Shown in pieces: positions 1 to 8,452 of a stretch of 64,000 nt of DNA. This DNA comes from Saccharibacter sp. EH611 (lineage in GTDB: Bacteria > Pseudomonadota > Alphaproteobacteria > Acetobacterales > Acetobacteraceae): NCBI RefSeq assembly GCF_009834765.1, contig NZ_WVHP01000021.1:248001-312000 (forward strand), read 5' to 3'. The position numbers and the translations under genes are program-made. The first letter of the stretch is position 1; each line of letters starts with the position of its first letter. The notes under the pieces were generated by a model. That model was not told the DNA's origin and did no database searches. It worked only from the letters and a program-made list of their open reading frames with translations.

Positions 1-1008
1 GTTAGGCCTTTCCCCTTGGGCAAGGCGTTCTAACGCAGCCCAGCCAATCATAACCGCGTTATCGGTGCAAAGCCTTAATGGAGGGGCGAAGAAAGGAATG
101 GCGTGCCGTTCGGCAACGCTTTCTAGTCGTGCGCGTAAGGTACGATTGGCTGCTACACCGCCTGCAACAACAAGGGCGGTGGCGTGCGGGGCTAGAGCGA
201 GGGCATGTTCGGCCCGGTCTTCCATCACATCGGCCACAGCACGTTGGAAGGATGCAGCGAGGTCAGCGGCAATGCGATGAGGGAGGGCAGCCTTCCCATA
301 AGGTTCAATCAAGCGAGAAACGGCTGTTTTAAGGCCAGAGAAGGAAAAATCACATCCGTCCCGCCCTTTGAGAGGGCGTGGCAGCGCATAAGCGGCATCA
401 TCGCCCTCTGTCGCAAGTTTTTCCAGAGCAGGGCCGCCGGGCCAGCCGAGACCGAGCATTTTAGCGACTTTATCAAAAGCCTCACCTGCTGAATCATCAA
501 TCGTGCCGCCTAAGCGACGATAATGCCCTGTTTCTTCGACACTCACGCATTGGCAATGCCCACCAGAGACGAGCATAGCAAGATAGGGGAAGGAAAGCGT
601 GATTCCCTCATCAGCAAGAGCACTGGGAAGACGTGGTGTTAAAATATGTCCTTCGATATGATTGATGCCTATAAAAGGTTTCCCCTGTGAGAGGGCGAGC
701 CCTTTTGCGTAGTTACTCCCAACGATAAGCCCCCCAATAAGACCGGGGCCTGTGGTCGCGGCAAAGAGGGCGATATCACCTAAAGTAAGGCCAGCACGCT
801 CGAGGGTGAGATCAACCAAATTTGGCAGAATATCAAGGTGTGCGCGGGCTGCAATTTCCGGTACAACACCACCGAGAGCGGCGTGACTTTCCTGCGACAA
901 AAGGGCTTCAGAAAGGACGGTTCCGTGGGCATCAAGGATCGCACACGCGGTATCATCGCACGATGTTTCGATCGCAAGCAAAGGGGTAACAGAGACAAGA
1001 CTGGGCAT
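1..1008 (-). CDS. tsaD: tRNA N6-adenosine threonylcarbamoyltransferase TsaD (3' end outside window)
   Basis: TsaD transfers the threonylcarbamoyl group from threonylcarbamoyl-AMP to A37 of tRNAs reading ANN codons, acting with TsaB and TsaE in the cytoplasm. Reading the minus strand from 1008 gives an unbroken frame that begins MPSLVSVTPLLAIETSCDDT, the usual TsaD amino terminus. It carries the metal-binding HIEGH motif, SGGHCQ, the DDSAGEAFDK block and, near the window edge, LCTDNAVMIGWAALE. About 336 codons are visible and the last residues and stop lie beyond position 1. The ATG at 1008 is chosen because the only nearby upstream ATG runs into a stop after seven codons. It is divergent from hemC, with 32 bp between the starts, so the two promoters must overlap or lie inside the neighbouring 5' ends. 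The family call is secure. Confidence 0.95.
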   Translation of the reverse strand, partial: MPSLVSVTPLLAIETSCDDTACAILDAHGTVLSEALLSQESHAALGGVVPEIAARAHLDILPNLVDLTLERAGLTLGDIALFAATTGPGLIGGLIVGSNYAKGLALSQGKPFIGINHIEGHILTPRLPSALADEGITLSFPYLAMLVSGGHCQCVSVEETGHYRRLGGTIDDSAGEAFDKVAKMLGLGWPGGPALEKLATEGDDAAYALPRPLKGRDGCDFSFSGLKTAVSRLIEPYGKAALPHRIAADLAASFQRAVADVMEDRAEHALALAPHATALVVAGGVAANRTLRARLESVAERHAIPFFAPPLRLCTDNAVMIGWAALERLAQGERPN

Positions 1009-1040
1009 AATAATCGTATTATGCCGAATAATTTTCTTGC

Positions 1041-2129
1041 ATGACACCCCTAATGAACCCAGATACAGAAACCGCTATGACTGTATCTCTTCCTTCCTCT
1101 GATGCTCTTCAGCATATTGCTGCTGAGGCAGCAAAGCGCTCTCACGCACATTCATCGTCGCGGCGTAATAAATTGCCGCTGCGGGTTGGGACGCGTGCCT
1201 CTCCTCTAGCGTTGGTACAAACGCGTCATTTTCTAACGCGTCTGACGCGCTTTTGCCCTGTTCTGCGCGATATGGGTGCTTTTAAAGAAGAGCAGATGAA
1301 TACGTCGGGTGATCTAAATTTGAAAGATCGCTTGGCTGAGATTGGTGGGAAAGGTCTTTTCTCCAAAGAAATCCACGAACTTCTTGCGCTGGGCGGGATT
1401 GATTTCGCTGTGCATAGTTTAAAGGATTTGGAAACCAATCTGCCACCTGGCCTAGTCTTAGCGTGCACAATGAAGCGTGAAGATGCGCGTGATGCTCTGG
1501 TTCTGCGAGATCGAACCGTTAAAGTAGATCCCAATGACCCTTACGCTTGCTTGCCTAAGGGCGCATTGGTTGGGTGTGCGTCGGTGCGACGTCAGGCACA
1601 AATGCTTCATAGACGTCCCGATCTGCGTTTTTGCTTATTGCGCGGCAATGTGCAGACACGTCTTGATAAGCTTAATGCAGGCGTGTGTGATGCGACGTTG
1701 CTCGCTTGTGCGGGCCTGAAACGTTTGGGTATGGAAGACCGCATTGATGTCCCTCTAGAGCCGGAACATATGTTGCCAGCGTCAGGACAGGGGATTGTGG
1801 GTGTGACAGTGCGTGAGAGCAATTACGAGTTGCGTGAACTGCTTTCTGCGATTGAAGACCCAGAGGCCCGCGCTGTTGCCACAGCAGAGCGCAGCTTACT
1901 CGCAGAGTTGGATGGGTCTTGCCGTACGCCAATTGGTGGCTATGCACGTCTCAAAGACGGCGAGCTTCACCTCAGCGGTTTAGTTGCGAGCGAAGATGGA
2001 GCGTTTTTACTGCGTCGTGAAGCGAAGGGACGTCCAACAGACGCTGCTAAAATGGGACGAGAGCTTGGGATTGAGCTGCGAGCTAATACGCCCCCGCACA
2101 TCTTTGAAAAAATTATTAATCCATCATGA
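1041..2129 (+). CDS. hemC: Porphobilinogen deaminase (hydroxymethylbilane synthase)
   Basis: HemC polymerises four porphobilinogens into hydroxymethylbilane in tetrapyrrole synthesis. Visible motifs in order are RVGTRASPLALVQT, NTSGD, GGKGLFSKEIHE, FAVHSLKDLET, SVRRQAQ, LRGNVQTRLDKL, LPASGQG and LDGSCRTPIGGYA. The Cys of the last motif is the expected attachment site of the dipyrromethane cofactor. The first 45 or so residues before RVGTRASP are longer than usual and rich in Ser and His. In-frame ATG codons at 1041, 1053 and 1077 are all possible. None has a clear Shine-Dalgarno, and 1077 would leave more room for a promoter opposite tsaD. The stop overlaps the hemD start (ATGA), so hemC-hemD are translationally coupled. 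Confidence 0.95.
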   Translation: MTPLMNPDTETAMTVSLPSSDALQHIAAEAAKRSHAHSSSRRNKLPLRVGTRASPLALVQTRHFLTRLTRFCPVLRDMGAFKEEQMNTSGDLNLKDRLAEIGGKGLFSKEIHELLALGGIDFAVHSLKDLETNLPPGLVLACTMKREDARDALVLRDRTVKVDPNDPYACLPKGALVGCASVRRQAQMLHRRPDLRFCLLRGNVQTRLDKLNAGVCDATLLACAGLKRLGMEDRIDVPLEPEHMLPASGQGIVGVTVRESNYELRELLSAIEDPEARAVATAERSLLAELDGSCRTPIGGYARLKDGELHLSGLVASEDGAFLLRREAKGRPTDAAKMGRELGIELRANTPPHIFEKIINPS

Positions 2130-2815
2130 ACAAAGCGTCCTCGCGTAAGGTCGTGGTGACACGTCCTGAGCCGGGTTTGTCGGACACGCTGGCTCGGTTA
2201 CGGGAGAGGGGATGGCATGCCATGTCCTGCCCTGTCATGGTGATACAGCCCGCAGAGACCTTACCATTGATTGAGGGGGATGCGTTGGTCATTACGAGCG
2301 CTCAGGCGTTACCTGCGCTAGCTGAGCAGCCTAAAGAGCGACTTCTCCTGACAGTGGGAGAAAAGACAGCAGACAGAGCACGGCAGGCGGGCTTTACGCA
2401 GGTAAGGGCAGCCCGAGGGAAGAGAGAGGGGTTGGTCGCTCTATGCCGTGCCCATGGCCTCTCAGGAGAGCGTGTGAGCTTTGTATGTGGGTGTGGCTGG
2501 CGTGGGCAAGCTTATAGCCGAACGGTTGCAGACCAGCTTGGGGCCCGATGGGTTAAAGGATACCAAGTTCAACGCGCATCTTGCTTGGCAAAGGAAGCGG
2601 TGCAGGCATTGAGTGAGCGAGACGTTGAGGCAATCTGTTTTTATTCAGCAGAGACAGTGCGCGCGTTTCTCTCTCTTTGTCCGGCATCATTAATCGCCGC
2701 TTTGCCGAACGTGCGGGCTGTGTGCTTGTCTGAGGCGATTGCCGCTGAAGCACGAGAAATCGTGTGGCGGGAGGTCTGTTTTGGAGATCCACTAGCGGTG
2801 CTCGGAAGCCCCTGA
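2126..2815 (+). CDS. hemD: Uroporphyrinogen-III synthase
   Basis: HemD cyclises hydroxymethylbilane and inverts ring D to give uroporphyrinogen III. The 229-residue protein is weakly conserved, as is normal for the family. It shows the expected two-lobed pattern: VVVTRPEPG at the start, LVITSAQALPAL near residue 55, a C-terminal CFYSAETVRAFLSL block and AVCLSEAIAAEA near the end. The position overlapping hemC by four bases supports the call as much as the sequence. A hairpin terminator follows six bases after the stop. Haem demand fits the cyo oxidase operon and hemF found elsewhere in the window. Confidence 0.88.
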   Translation: MNKASSRKVVVTRPEPGLSDTLARLRERGWHAMSCPVMVIQPAETLPLIEGDALVITSAQALPALAEQPKERLLLTVGEKTADRARQAGFTQVRAARGKREGLVALCRAHGLSGERVSFVCGCGWRGQAYSRTVADQLGARWVKGYQVQRASCLAKEAVQALSERDVEAICFYSAETVRAFLSLCPASLIAALPNVRAVCLSEAIAAEAREIVWREVCFGDPLAVLGSP

Positions 2816-2820
2816 CATAA

Positions 2821-2846
2821 AAAAGAGGAGCCGAAGCCCCTCTTTT
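2821..2846. terminator. Bidirectional hairpin terminator between hemD and secB
   Basis: AAAAGAGG pairs with CCTCTTTT across a ten-base interior that can add further GC pairs. It has A-rich sequence on the left and T-rich on the right, so it can terminate both converging transcripts. Confidence 0.8.
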
Positions 2847-2858
2847 CCGAAACAGATT

Positions 2859-3377
2859 TTATGCTTCGCCTTCTGGCTCTGGGAAGTTTTGCTCCCGTTT
2901 TGCTTGCCAAAGAGCAGCAAAGTCGATCGGCTGAAGTACGATCGGTGGGAAGCCACCATCGCGGGTAACATCGCTGACAATTGCACGAGCGAATGGGAAG
3001 AGAAGGCGTGGGGCCTCGACCAGCAGAAGTGGCTCAACGAGGTCATCAGGAGCGCCTTCGAGCGTTACAATCGCCGCATAGGTGAGCTCAACGATAAAGA
3101 CGATACGGCCAGGTTCATTGCTGCCCTCAGCGGCAGGCTCAGTGGCTTCTGCGCGGATGATGACAGAGACTTCGAAAACCGGCTGATCTTTTTCAATACG
3201 GTTTGCTTGCACGTCGATATTGACGCCAACTTGTGGGGCACTGCGCAATGAGGCGAAGGTTTCAGCGCCCCGTGGAACCTCAAAAGAGAGGTCTTTTGTA
3301 TATTGCAGGTTAATCGCCAGCGGGATGCTGGGCGGTGTATTATCCTGAGATGGAGCGTTGTTTTCGTTGGCGGACAT
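2859..3377 (-). CDS. secB: Protein-export chaperone SecB
   Basis: SecB is a cytosolic homotetrameric chaperone that keeps precursors unfolded and passes them to SecA. The 172-residue sequence has the family core: LAINLQYTKDLSFEVP near residue 20, NIDVQANRI, FEVSVIIRAEA, FIVELTYAAIVTL, LLVEAPRLLFPFAR and VTRDGGFPPIVLQPIDFAALW. The length is normal for alphaproteobacteria, including an acidic N-terminal extension and a Glu-rich C-terminus (PEPEGEA). It converges on hemD and is divergent from the Tim44-like gene. SecB next to Tim44-like, MltA and Smr genes is a familiar alphaproteobacterial arrangement. Confidence 0.96.
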   Translation of the reverse strand: MSANENNAPSQDNTPPSIPLAINLQYTKDLSFEVPRGAETFASLRSAPQVGVNIDVQANRIEKDQPVFEVSVIIRAEATEPAAEGSNEPGRIVFIVELTYAAIVTLEGAPDDLVEPLLLVEAPRLLFPFARAIVSDVTRDGGFPPIVLQPIDFAALWQAKREQNFPEPEGEA

Positions 3378-3601
3378 AATATTTCCAACTTTTTCTAGTT
3401 ATGTGTAAAACAATAGCCTCTTGCCGGTAGCATGGATTGCTAAATGGGCCAAGAAGAAGACGCGCTTCAGCCCATGAAAATGCACGTTTTGAGCATATGA
3501 TAAGGTTTTTAAGCAGAATTGAAGGAGAGGGGGAGGTTGAGATTAGTGGCTGGGCATTCTATTTTTAGAGATAGCTTTTGTCGGACCGGCAAATTTAAGG
3601 T

Positions 3602-4321
3602 TTGGAACCAGTCTTGGAATATATAATGGCTCACCCCCCTTGGGATATTATTGTATTGGCTGTCATTGCGCTCATCTTAGGTGCAACGTTATATCGCGTG
3701 CTTGGGCGTAAAATTGGCGCACAAGGGGATAGGCAGGAGAATTATCGGCTCATGGCACATGTAGAAAAGATGGGGCGTCGCAAGACGGCTTCGAATACGA
3801 TGCAACCCCCTCCATTGCCGGGGAGCGTTCAGGCTGCGGAGGAGCAGACAGAGTATGTTGTGCCGCAGGCTGATAGTCCGCTTGGGCAAAAGCTTCTCAA
3901 GGTAGCGACGGTGTCTTCTAAATTTCAGGGGAAGGCATTTTTGGAACAAGCTGAAGAGATGTTTCAAAAAATCGTAAAGGCATTTGCTCATACCGATATA
4001 CTGCTGCTGGAAGAAAGCTTGACGCCTCAGGTCTTTACAGCTTTTCAAAAAGCATTGCGGCAGAGAGAAAACGATGGTGATCGTTTACATGTTGACGTGA
4101 AGCGCATGGAACGGCTGGAAATTTCCGACATTATTTTCCCCGAAGAACAAGCTGCTAGCTGTCAGATCAATGTGCTGATTACGTCGTGGCAGGTACGTTA
4201 CGTGAAAAACTCTCATGGGAAAATGGTTGGGGGGACTGAATCTCTCACTGAATTCCGTGATATGTGGGGGTTTGCTCTGATTGATGGGCATTGGCGCTTG
4301 GCAGAGACTGCTGTCGCTTAA
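3602..4321 (+). CDS. Tim44-like (TimA family) inner-membrane protein
   Basis: The protein has one N-terminal membrane helix (IIVLAVIALILGATLYRVLG, about residues 17-36), a charged proline-containing linker, and a C-terminal Tim44-like domain of roughly 140 residues (FLEQAEEMFQKIVKAFAHTD; ending EFRDMWGFALIDGHWRLAE). Mitochondrial Tim44 tethers the import motor to the inner membrane. Bacterial homologues are anchored the same way but their role is not settled. The first possible start is a TTG at 3602. An in-frame ATG at 3626 (MAHPPWDIIV) is equally plausible, and neither has a strong ribosome site. It is the first gene of a rightward cluster with mltA, a methyltransferase and smr. Confidence 0.85.
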   Translation: MEPVLEYIMAHPPWDIIVLAVIALILGATLYRVLGRKIGAQGDRQENYRLMAHVEKMGRRKTASNTMQPPPLPGSVQAAEEQTEYVVPQADSPLGQKLLKVATVSSKFQGKAFLEQAEEMFQKIVKAFAHTDILLLEESLTPQVFTAFQKALRQRENDGDRLHVDVKRMERLEISDIIFPEEQAASCQINVLITSWQVRYVKNSHGKMVGGTESLTEFRDMWGFALIDGHWRLAETAVA

Positions 4322-4410
4322 AGTCTTTGAGCGGCTTTTGATATAATTTGACGCTTCCAGCAATGGAGGCGCCATTGGCGATGGAATGGCCGAGTTTTGG
4401 TATTGCTGAC

Positions 4411-5598
4411 ATGATGCGTTATTCGCCCCTGCTTGCTTTGGTTATGCTGCTTTCAGCATGCATGCCAGGCGTTCCTTCGGGAGATATGGATATCCACAAG
4501 GTGGATTTTTCTCATCTCAGTTATTGGGAGCAAGAGCAACATCAGCCGTTGTTGAGTATGGTGCGCACTGAGTGTCGCCGTTTAACGCAGCTGGCTCCCA
4601 ATGCGTCTTTAGGGGGAGCGACGTCATTGCCGTATGGGCGCAAGGTCAGTGACTGGGCGGGGGCGTGTCGGGCTTTGCCATCATCCGAGCAGACAACGCC
4701 TGAGGAAGCTCGGCAATATTTTGAGACATGGTTTCAGCCTTATCTCATCCAAGAGCCTGCTTTTTATACAGGCTATTATGAGCCGCAAGTTGAAGCTTCT
4801 TTACAACGTCAAGGGGTTTATCAATATCCTCTTTATCGGCGGCCTGCTGACTTGCTGCGTGGGCGCACAGATACGGGCGCGGTTGTTTTTGGTCACTGGG
4901 TTAATTCCGTCTTCCAGCCTTATGATGATCGGGCGGCGATTAATGCCGGAGCGTTGAATGGCAAAGGGCTTGAGATCGCGTGGCTAAAAAGCCCTGTTGA
5001 TGTGTTTTTCTTGCAGCTACAAGGAGCCGGGCGACTCCACCTTCCTGACGGAAAAATGATACGGGTTGCTTATGATGGACGGAATGGGCAGCCTTATAAT
5101 CCGATTGGACGTGTGCTCGTAGAGCGTGGCGCCTTGAAGACGGGAGAAGTGACGGCTGAAAGCATTCGGGAATGGCTCCAGACGCATCCGCAAGACATGC
5201 TGTCCGTTATGGAGAAGAATCCTAATTATGTTTTCTTTCGTAAGGTGGAACGCTCCCCCTTTGAAGGGCCGGGAGGCGCTCTTGGGATACCGCTGACGCC
5301 CCAACGCTCTTTGGCGATTGACCGTGCGCTGGTGCCGTATGCGACGCCTATTTGGGTAGAAACATCTGTAAAAGACCAACAAGGGCAAATGACACCTTGG
5401 AAGCATTTAACCTTTGCGCAGGATGTTGGTACAAACATCAGAGGAGCCGGACGGGCGGATCTCTTCACAGGATGGGGAGAGAGTGCTGAAGCGATGGCCG
5501 GTGACCTCAAAAGTCCGGGTCGTATGATTTTGTTGCTACCCAGACCGTCAGCGCGATCAGAAGATGCATCGGAAGCATTGGACTTTCCACCCAAATGA
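4411..5598 (+). CDS. mltA: Membrane-bound lytic murein transglycosylase A (lipoprotein)
   Basis: MltA cleaves the MurNAc-GlcNAc bond of peptidoglycan, leaving 1,6-anhydro-MurNAc, and is anchored to the outer membrane by lipid. The start at 4411 gives MMRYSPLLALVMLLSACM, a lipoprotein signal with lipobox LSAC. Starts further upstream (TTG 4348, ATG 4363) would add a tail that breaks this signal. Family motifs include YTGYYEP, NGKGLEIAWLKSPVDVFFLQ, LQGAGRL, NPNYVFFRK and, near the C-terminus, DVGTNIRGAGRADLFTGWG with the catalytic-region aspartates. The mature length is about 375 residues, normal for the family. The stop overlaps the next start (ATGA). Confidence 0.95.
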   Translation: MMRYSPLLALVMLLSACMPGVPSGDMDIHKVDFSHLSYWEQEQHQPLLSMVRTECRRLTQLAPNASLGGATSLPYGRKVSDWAGACRALPSSEQTTPEEARQYFETWFQPYLIQEPAFYTGYYEPQVEASLQRQGVYQYPLYRRPADLLRGRTDTGAVVFGHWVNSVFQPYDDRAAINAGALNGKGLEIAWLKSPVDVFFLQLQGAGRLHLPDGKMIRVAYDGRNGQPYNPIGRVLVERGALKTGEVTAESIREWLQTHPQDMLSVMEKNPNYVFFRKVERSPFEGPGGALGIPLTPQRSLAIDRALVPYATPIWVETSVKDQQGQMTPWKHLTFAQDVGTNIRGAGRADLFTGWGESAEAMAGDLKSPGRMILLLPRPSARSEDASEALDFPPK

Positions 5599-6410
5599 TT
5601 CGCACCCGCCGGGAGACGTTAGGGCGGCACGTTTTATACCGTGCAGATTGTGCCCGTGTGTTGAAACGCTTGCCATCAAAGAGTGTTGATGTCGTCATTA
5701 CGTCTCCGCCTTATAACCTAGGCTTAGCGTATCGTAGCTATAAGGATCGCCTCTCTGAGGAAGATTATTTAGCGTGGATGGAAGGGGTCTGTGCACAAAT
5801 CTCACGCGTTATGCGTGACGATGGCTCCTTTTTCCTCAATATTGCGGGCTCATCGTCCCAGCCGTGGTTGCCTTTTGAGCTTATGGTTCGTTTGCGGCGT
5901 CTCTTTACGTTACAGAACCATATTTCATGGATAAAATCTGTAGCGGTTGGGGATGTGACATATGGCCATTTCAAGCCTGTTAATTCACCACGCTTTGTGA
6001 ATCGGAATCACGAGCATGTTTTCCATTTAACGAAGCATGGTGATGTGCCGGTTGAGCGGTTACAGGCGGGTGTGCCGTTTACAGATAAAAGCAATATCAC
6101 CCGTCGTCAGCATGCTGCTGATCGTCGTTGCCGGGGAGATACATGGTTTATCCCTTACGAAACTGTGCGCAGTCGTAAGGGGAAGTTTAGCCATCCGGGT
6201 ACCTTTCCACTCGCATTACCAGAGCGCTGCTTACAATTGCATGGGTTTGACCGGGACAGTGTCGTGCTTGATCCCTTTATGGGAACGGGAACAACGCTTC
6301 TAGCTGCGGAAAAACTAGGTCTCCAAGGTATTGGGGTCGAAGCAGATACAAGCTATGTGCGCGTTGCCCGCGAGCGCTTGCGGGCGTTGCTTGCTGAGAA
6401 AGGCGTTTAA
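5595..6410 (+). CDS. Site-specific DNA methyltransferase with SPPY motif, no restriction partner nearby
   Basis: This is an S-adenosylmethionine-dependent DNA amino-methyltransferase of 271 residues. Catalytic motif IV is near the N-terminus (VVITSPPYNLGL, about residues 33-44) and the SAM-binding motif I is near the C-terminus (LDPFMGTGTTLLAAEKLG, about residue 225). This order is typical of beta-class enzymes. SPPY is commonest in N4-cytosine enzymes, whereas CcrM-type adenine enzymes usually have DPPY, so the target base is uncertain. The start overlaps the mltA stop by four bases, so it is co-translated with a cell-wall gene. There is no restriction endonuclease on either side. Codon use and composition match the neighbours, which argues against recent transfer. 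Confidence 0.88.
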   Translation: MIRTRRETLGRHVLYRADCARVLKRLPSKSVDVVITSPPYNLGLAYRSYKDRLSEEDYLAWMEGVCAQISRVMRDDGSFFLNIAGSSSQPWLPFELMVRLRRLFTLQNHISWIKSVAVGDVTYGHFKPVNSPRFVNRNHEHVFHLTKHGDVPVERLQAGVPFTDKSNITRRQHAADRRCRGDTWFIPYETVRSRKGKFSHPGTFPLALPERCLQLHGFDRDSVVLDPFMGTGTTLLAAEKLGLQGIGVEADTSYVRVARERLRALLAEKGV

Positions 6411-6498
6411 CTGAGGCGTTAACGCGTTTTTTTACAATATGATGCAGGCCCATTATGGTGCGAGCCTCAACCGGGCGGAATGATTAGGGAAATAGGCT

Positions 6499-7068
6499 GT
6501 GGGGAAACGGAGCGTACATGATGATGAGGCAGCGTTATGGCGTTTGGCTATGCGTGATGTCGCGCCGTTAAGGGCCTCTCATGCACAGTCTTCTTTGCCA
6601 CCATCTCCTGCGAAACCTGACAAAACTTTGGAGAAGCATCGTAAGAAGTCTGTGCAGCCGAAGGCCTTAAAAGCGTTTAAAACAACGCTTTCTGTAGCGC
6701 AGGAGCGGCCCAAACGTACTCAAGAGCTTGCTATCGGGAAGCGTGCTCCCGGGCTTGATAATACGCAGTGGCGTCGTCTGTCGCGGGGGGAGATGCGTGT
6801 GGAAGCACGCCTCGACTTGCATGGTTACATTGTCCAAGATGCTTTTGAGGCTTTGTTGCACTTTATGCATCGTGCGCGGGGGATGCGGTGGCGTTGTGTT
6901 GAGATTGTTACAGGGTTGGGGAGTGGTGCACGAGGGGGGACTATTCGTCGCGAATTGCCCCTGTGGTTACAGCGTAGTGACGTGCGCCCGATGATTCTGG
7001 CGGTTGTGCATTCTCATAATAGCAACCGAGGAGCTGTGCGCATTCTATTAAAGAGACGTCGATCATAA
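6499..7068 (+). CDS. Smr domain protein
   Basis: This 189-residue protein has a basic, probably disordered N-terminal half and a C-terminal Smr domain. Smr domains are small nicking endonuclease or nucleic-acid-binding modules, also found in MutS2 and in ribosome rescue factors. Visible signatures are RLDLHG (about residue 106), followed by VEIVTGLGSGARGGTIRREL and a C-terminal VVHSHNSNRGAVRILLKRR. TGLGSG replaces the HGKG-like loop, a variation common in alphaproteobacteria. The start is a GTG at 6499. Its biological substrate is unknown. It closes the Tim44-mltA-methyltransferase cluster and is followed by a hairpin terminator. Confidence 0.88.
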   Translation: MGKRSVHDDEAALWRLAMRDVAPLRASHAQSSLPPSPAKPDKTLEKHRKKSVQPKALKAFKTTLSVAQERPKRTQELAIGKRAPGLDNTQWRRLSRGEMRVEARLDLHGYIVQDAFEALLHFMHRARGMRWRCVEIVTGLGSGARGGTIRRELPLWLQRSDVRPMILAVVHSHNSNRGAVRILLKRRRS

Positions 7069-7090
7069 ACAATATTTATGAAAATATTGT
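7069..7090. repeat. Perfect AT-rich inverted repeat just after smr
   Basis: ACAATATTT and AAATATTGT are perfect 9-base arms around ATGA, starting on the base after the smr stop. No T-run follows, so it is not a complete terminator. It may act with the hairpin at 7109-7136, stabilise the 3' end, or bind a regulator. Confidence 0.55.
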
Positions 7091-7108
7091 AGATGGGCTG
7101 TTTGTCAG

Positions 7109-7136
7109 AAAAGTAAGGGATTGTACTTACTTTTTT
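7109..7136 (+). terminator. Intrinsic terminator of the Tim44-mltA-smr cluster
   Basis: AAAAGTAAG pairs perfectly with CTTACTTTT across an eight-base loop and is followed by more T residues. It separates the smr cluster from the iron importer genes. Confidence 0.8.
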
Positions 7137-7160
7137 AAAAGTTTTACAAGCGTGTAGAGC

Positions 7161-7213
7161 TTGGATTGCACGGCTGGGTCAGGTATAACACGAAATCGCG
7201 AATGATTATTAAC
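7161..7213 (+). promoter_or_regulatory. Promoter of the iron ABC importer with a possible Fur-like site
   Basis: TTGGAT (7161-7166) and TATAAC (7184-7189) are separated by exactly 17 bases, a fair vegetative promoter. Ten bases downstream, AATGATTATTAACTT (about 7199-7213) resembles half to two-thirds of a Fur box. This placement would block the start of transcription. The site is imperfect and the regulator is inferred from the iron-type genes downstream. Confidence 0.5.
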
Positions 7214-7315
7214 TTCTTGTATCGCACCGTAGGAAATTTCTGACCATTTCCGCATGCTAAGAAACCTACCGATATGGGAAAGGCCCCGTTTTGAGGGGGG
7301 CGGGAGAGTAGAGAC

Positions 7316-8452
7316 GTGTCCCTGAAATCTGTCATGCATGCTATAGGTGCAGTTGCTGTCTTAACCGGTGGATGCGCTGCGCTGAGTCCTTGCAGTCAAG
7401 CCAAGGATATAACGGACATTACGGGCCATGTTGTGTCTATCCCTGACCATCCGCAGCGTCTCGTTCTGGGGGAAGGACGGCTTATTTACGCTCTGGAACC
7501 GCTAGAAAAAGAGCATTTGTTCGATCGCGTCGTCGGTTGGCAAGGAGAGTTCCGTGAGGCAGATGCGCAGAATTATGAGCAGATGCGTCAGGCTTTCCCA
7601 AAGGCTGATCAGGTTGCCGTGATCGGGCGCAGCTCGGCCGATACCATCAGCCCCGAAAAGCTGCTTGATCTACATCCCGATGTGGCCATTTTTAGTACAA
7701 CAGGGCATGGGCCAGGGCAGTCTGGAGATGTGACGGAGCGCTTAAAAGCGGCTCATATCCCTGTGGTTTTTGTTGATTTCCGTGAAGACCCAATCAAAAC
7801 GACTGTGCCGAGTATGCGTATTCTCGGTGAAGTTTTAGGGCGGGAGGAAGAAGCAAAGGCCTATACGGATTTTTATGAACAACGGCTCAAGGCTATTCAA
7901 TCTGTCGTTGATAAGATTCCGGAGAATAAACGCCCTCGGGTCTTTATTGATATGCTTGCAGGAGCACGGCAGAGCTGCTGTCACACGGCGGGGCATGGCA
8001 ATATGGGCGCTTTTATTGAAACGGCAGGGGGCCGTAATGTCGCTGACGGACTGCTCCCTGGCTACTTAGGAGAAGTGTCGGCTGAGAAGCTGATCGCGTT
8101 AGACCCCGATATTTTGTTGCTTGATGGAACGCGCGGGCCGGTGCGGTCTGGGCCGGGGCTCAAAATGGGCTCTCAAGTGACGGCTGAGCAAGCCAAAGCG
8201 TCGCTTAACAGCTTACTGGAGGCGCCAGAACTTGCCGGTCTGCGTGCGGTACAAACGGGCCGAACTTACGGCATTTGGCATACCTTCTATGACAGCCCCT
8301 TTAATATTCTCGCTGTGGAAGTCATGGCAAAATGGTTTTATCCAGAGCTTTTCCCTCAGCTTGACCCTGAGGCAGACCGCCGTGAGCTCCAGAGTCGTTT
8401 CACAAATCTTCCAGTGAGTGGCACGTACTGGATTAAAGCTGATGTTCACTGA
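7316..8452 (+). CDS. Iron/siderophore ABC importer, periplasmic substrate-binding protein
   Basis: This is a cluster A-II type binding protein (FecB/FepB/BtuF-like, 378 residues) that delivers ferric chelate, haem or cobalamin-type ligands to the permease encoded next. After a signal peptide (cleavage probably after SQA near residue 29) come DITGHVVSIPDHPQRLV, the Pro-rich DLHPDVAIFS segment, a long central helix region and LIALDPDILLLDG. GHGNMGAFIETAGGRNVADG is typical of iron-chelate binders. The GTG at 7316 is preceded by GGGAG at suitable spacing; an ATG at 7334 is a second option. The next gene overlaps its stop, so binding protein, permease and ATPase form one operon. The exact ligand cannot be read from the sequence. 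Confidence 0.88.
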   Translation: MSLKSVMHAIGAVAVLTGGCAALSPCSQAKDITDITGHVVSIPDHPQRLVLGEGRLIYALEPLEKEHLFDRVVGWQGEFREADAQNYEQMRQAFPKADQVAVIGRSSADTISPEKLLDLHPDVAIFSTTGHGPGQSGDVTERLKAAHIPVVFVDFREDPIKTTVPSMRILGEVLGREEEAKAYTDFYEQRLKAIQSVVDKIPENKRPRVFIDMLAGARQSCCHTAGHGNMGAFIETAGGRNVADGLLPGYLGEVSAEKLIALDPDILLLDGTRGPVRSGPGLKMGSQVTAEQAKASLNSLLEAPELAGLRAVQTGRTYGIWHTFYDSPFNILAVEVMAKWFYPELFPQLDPEADRRELQSRFTNLPVSGTYWIKADVH

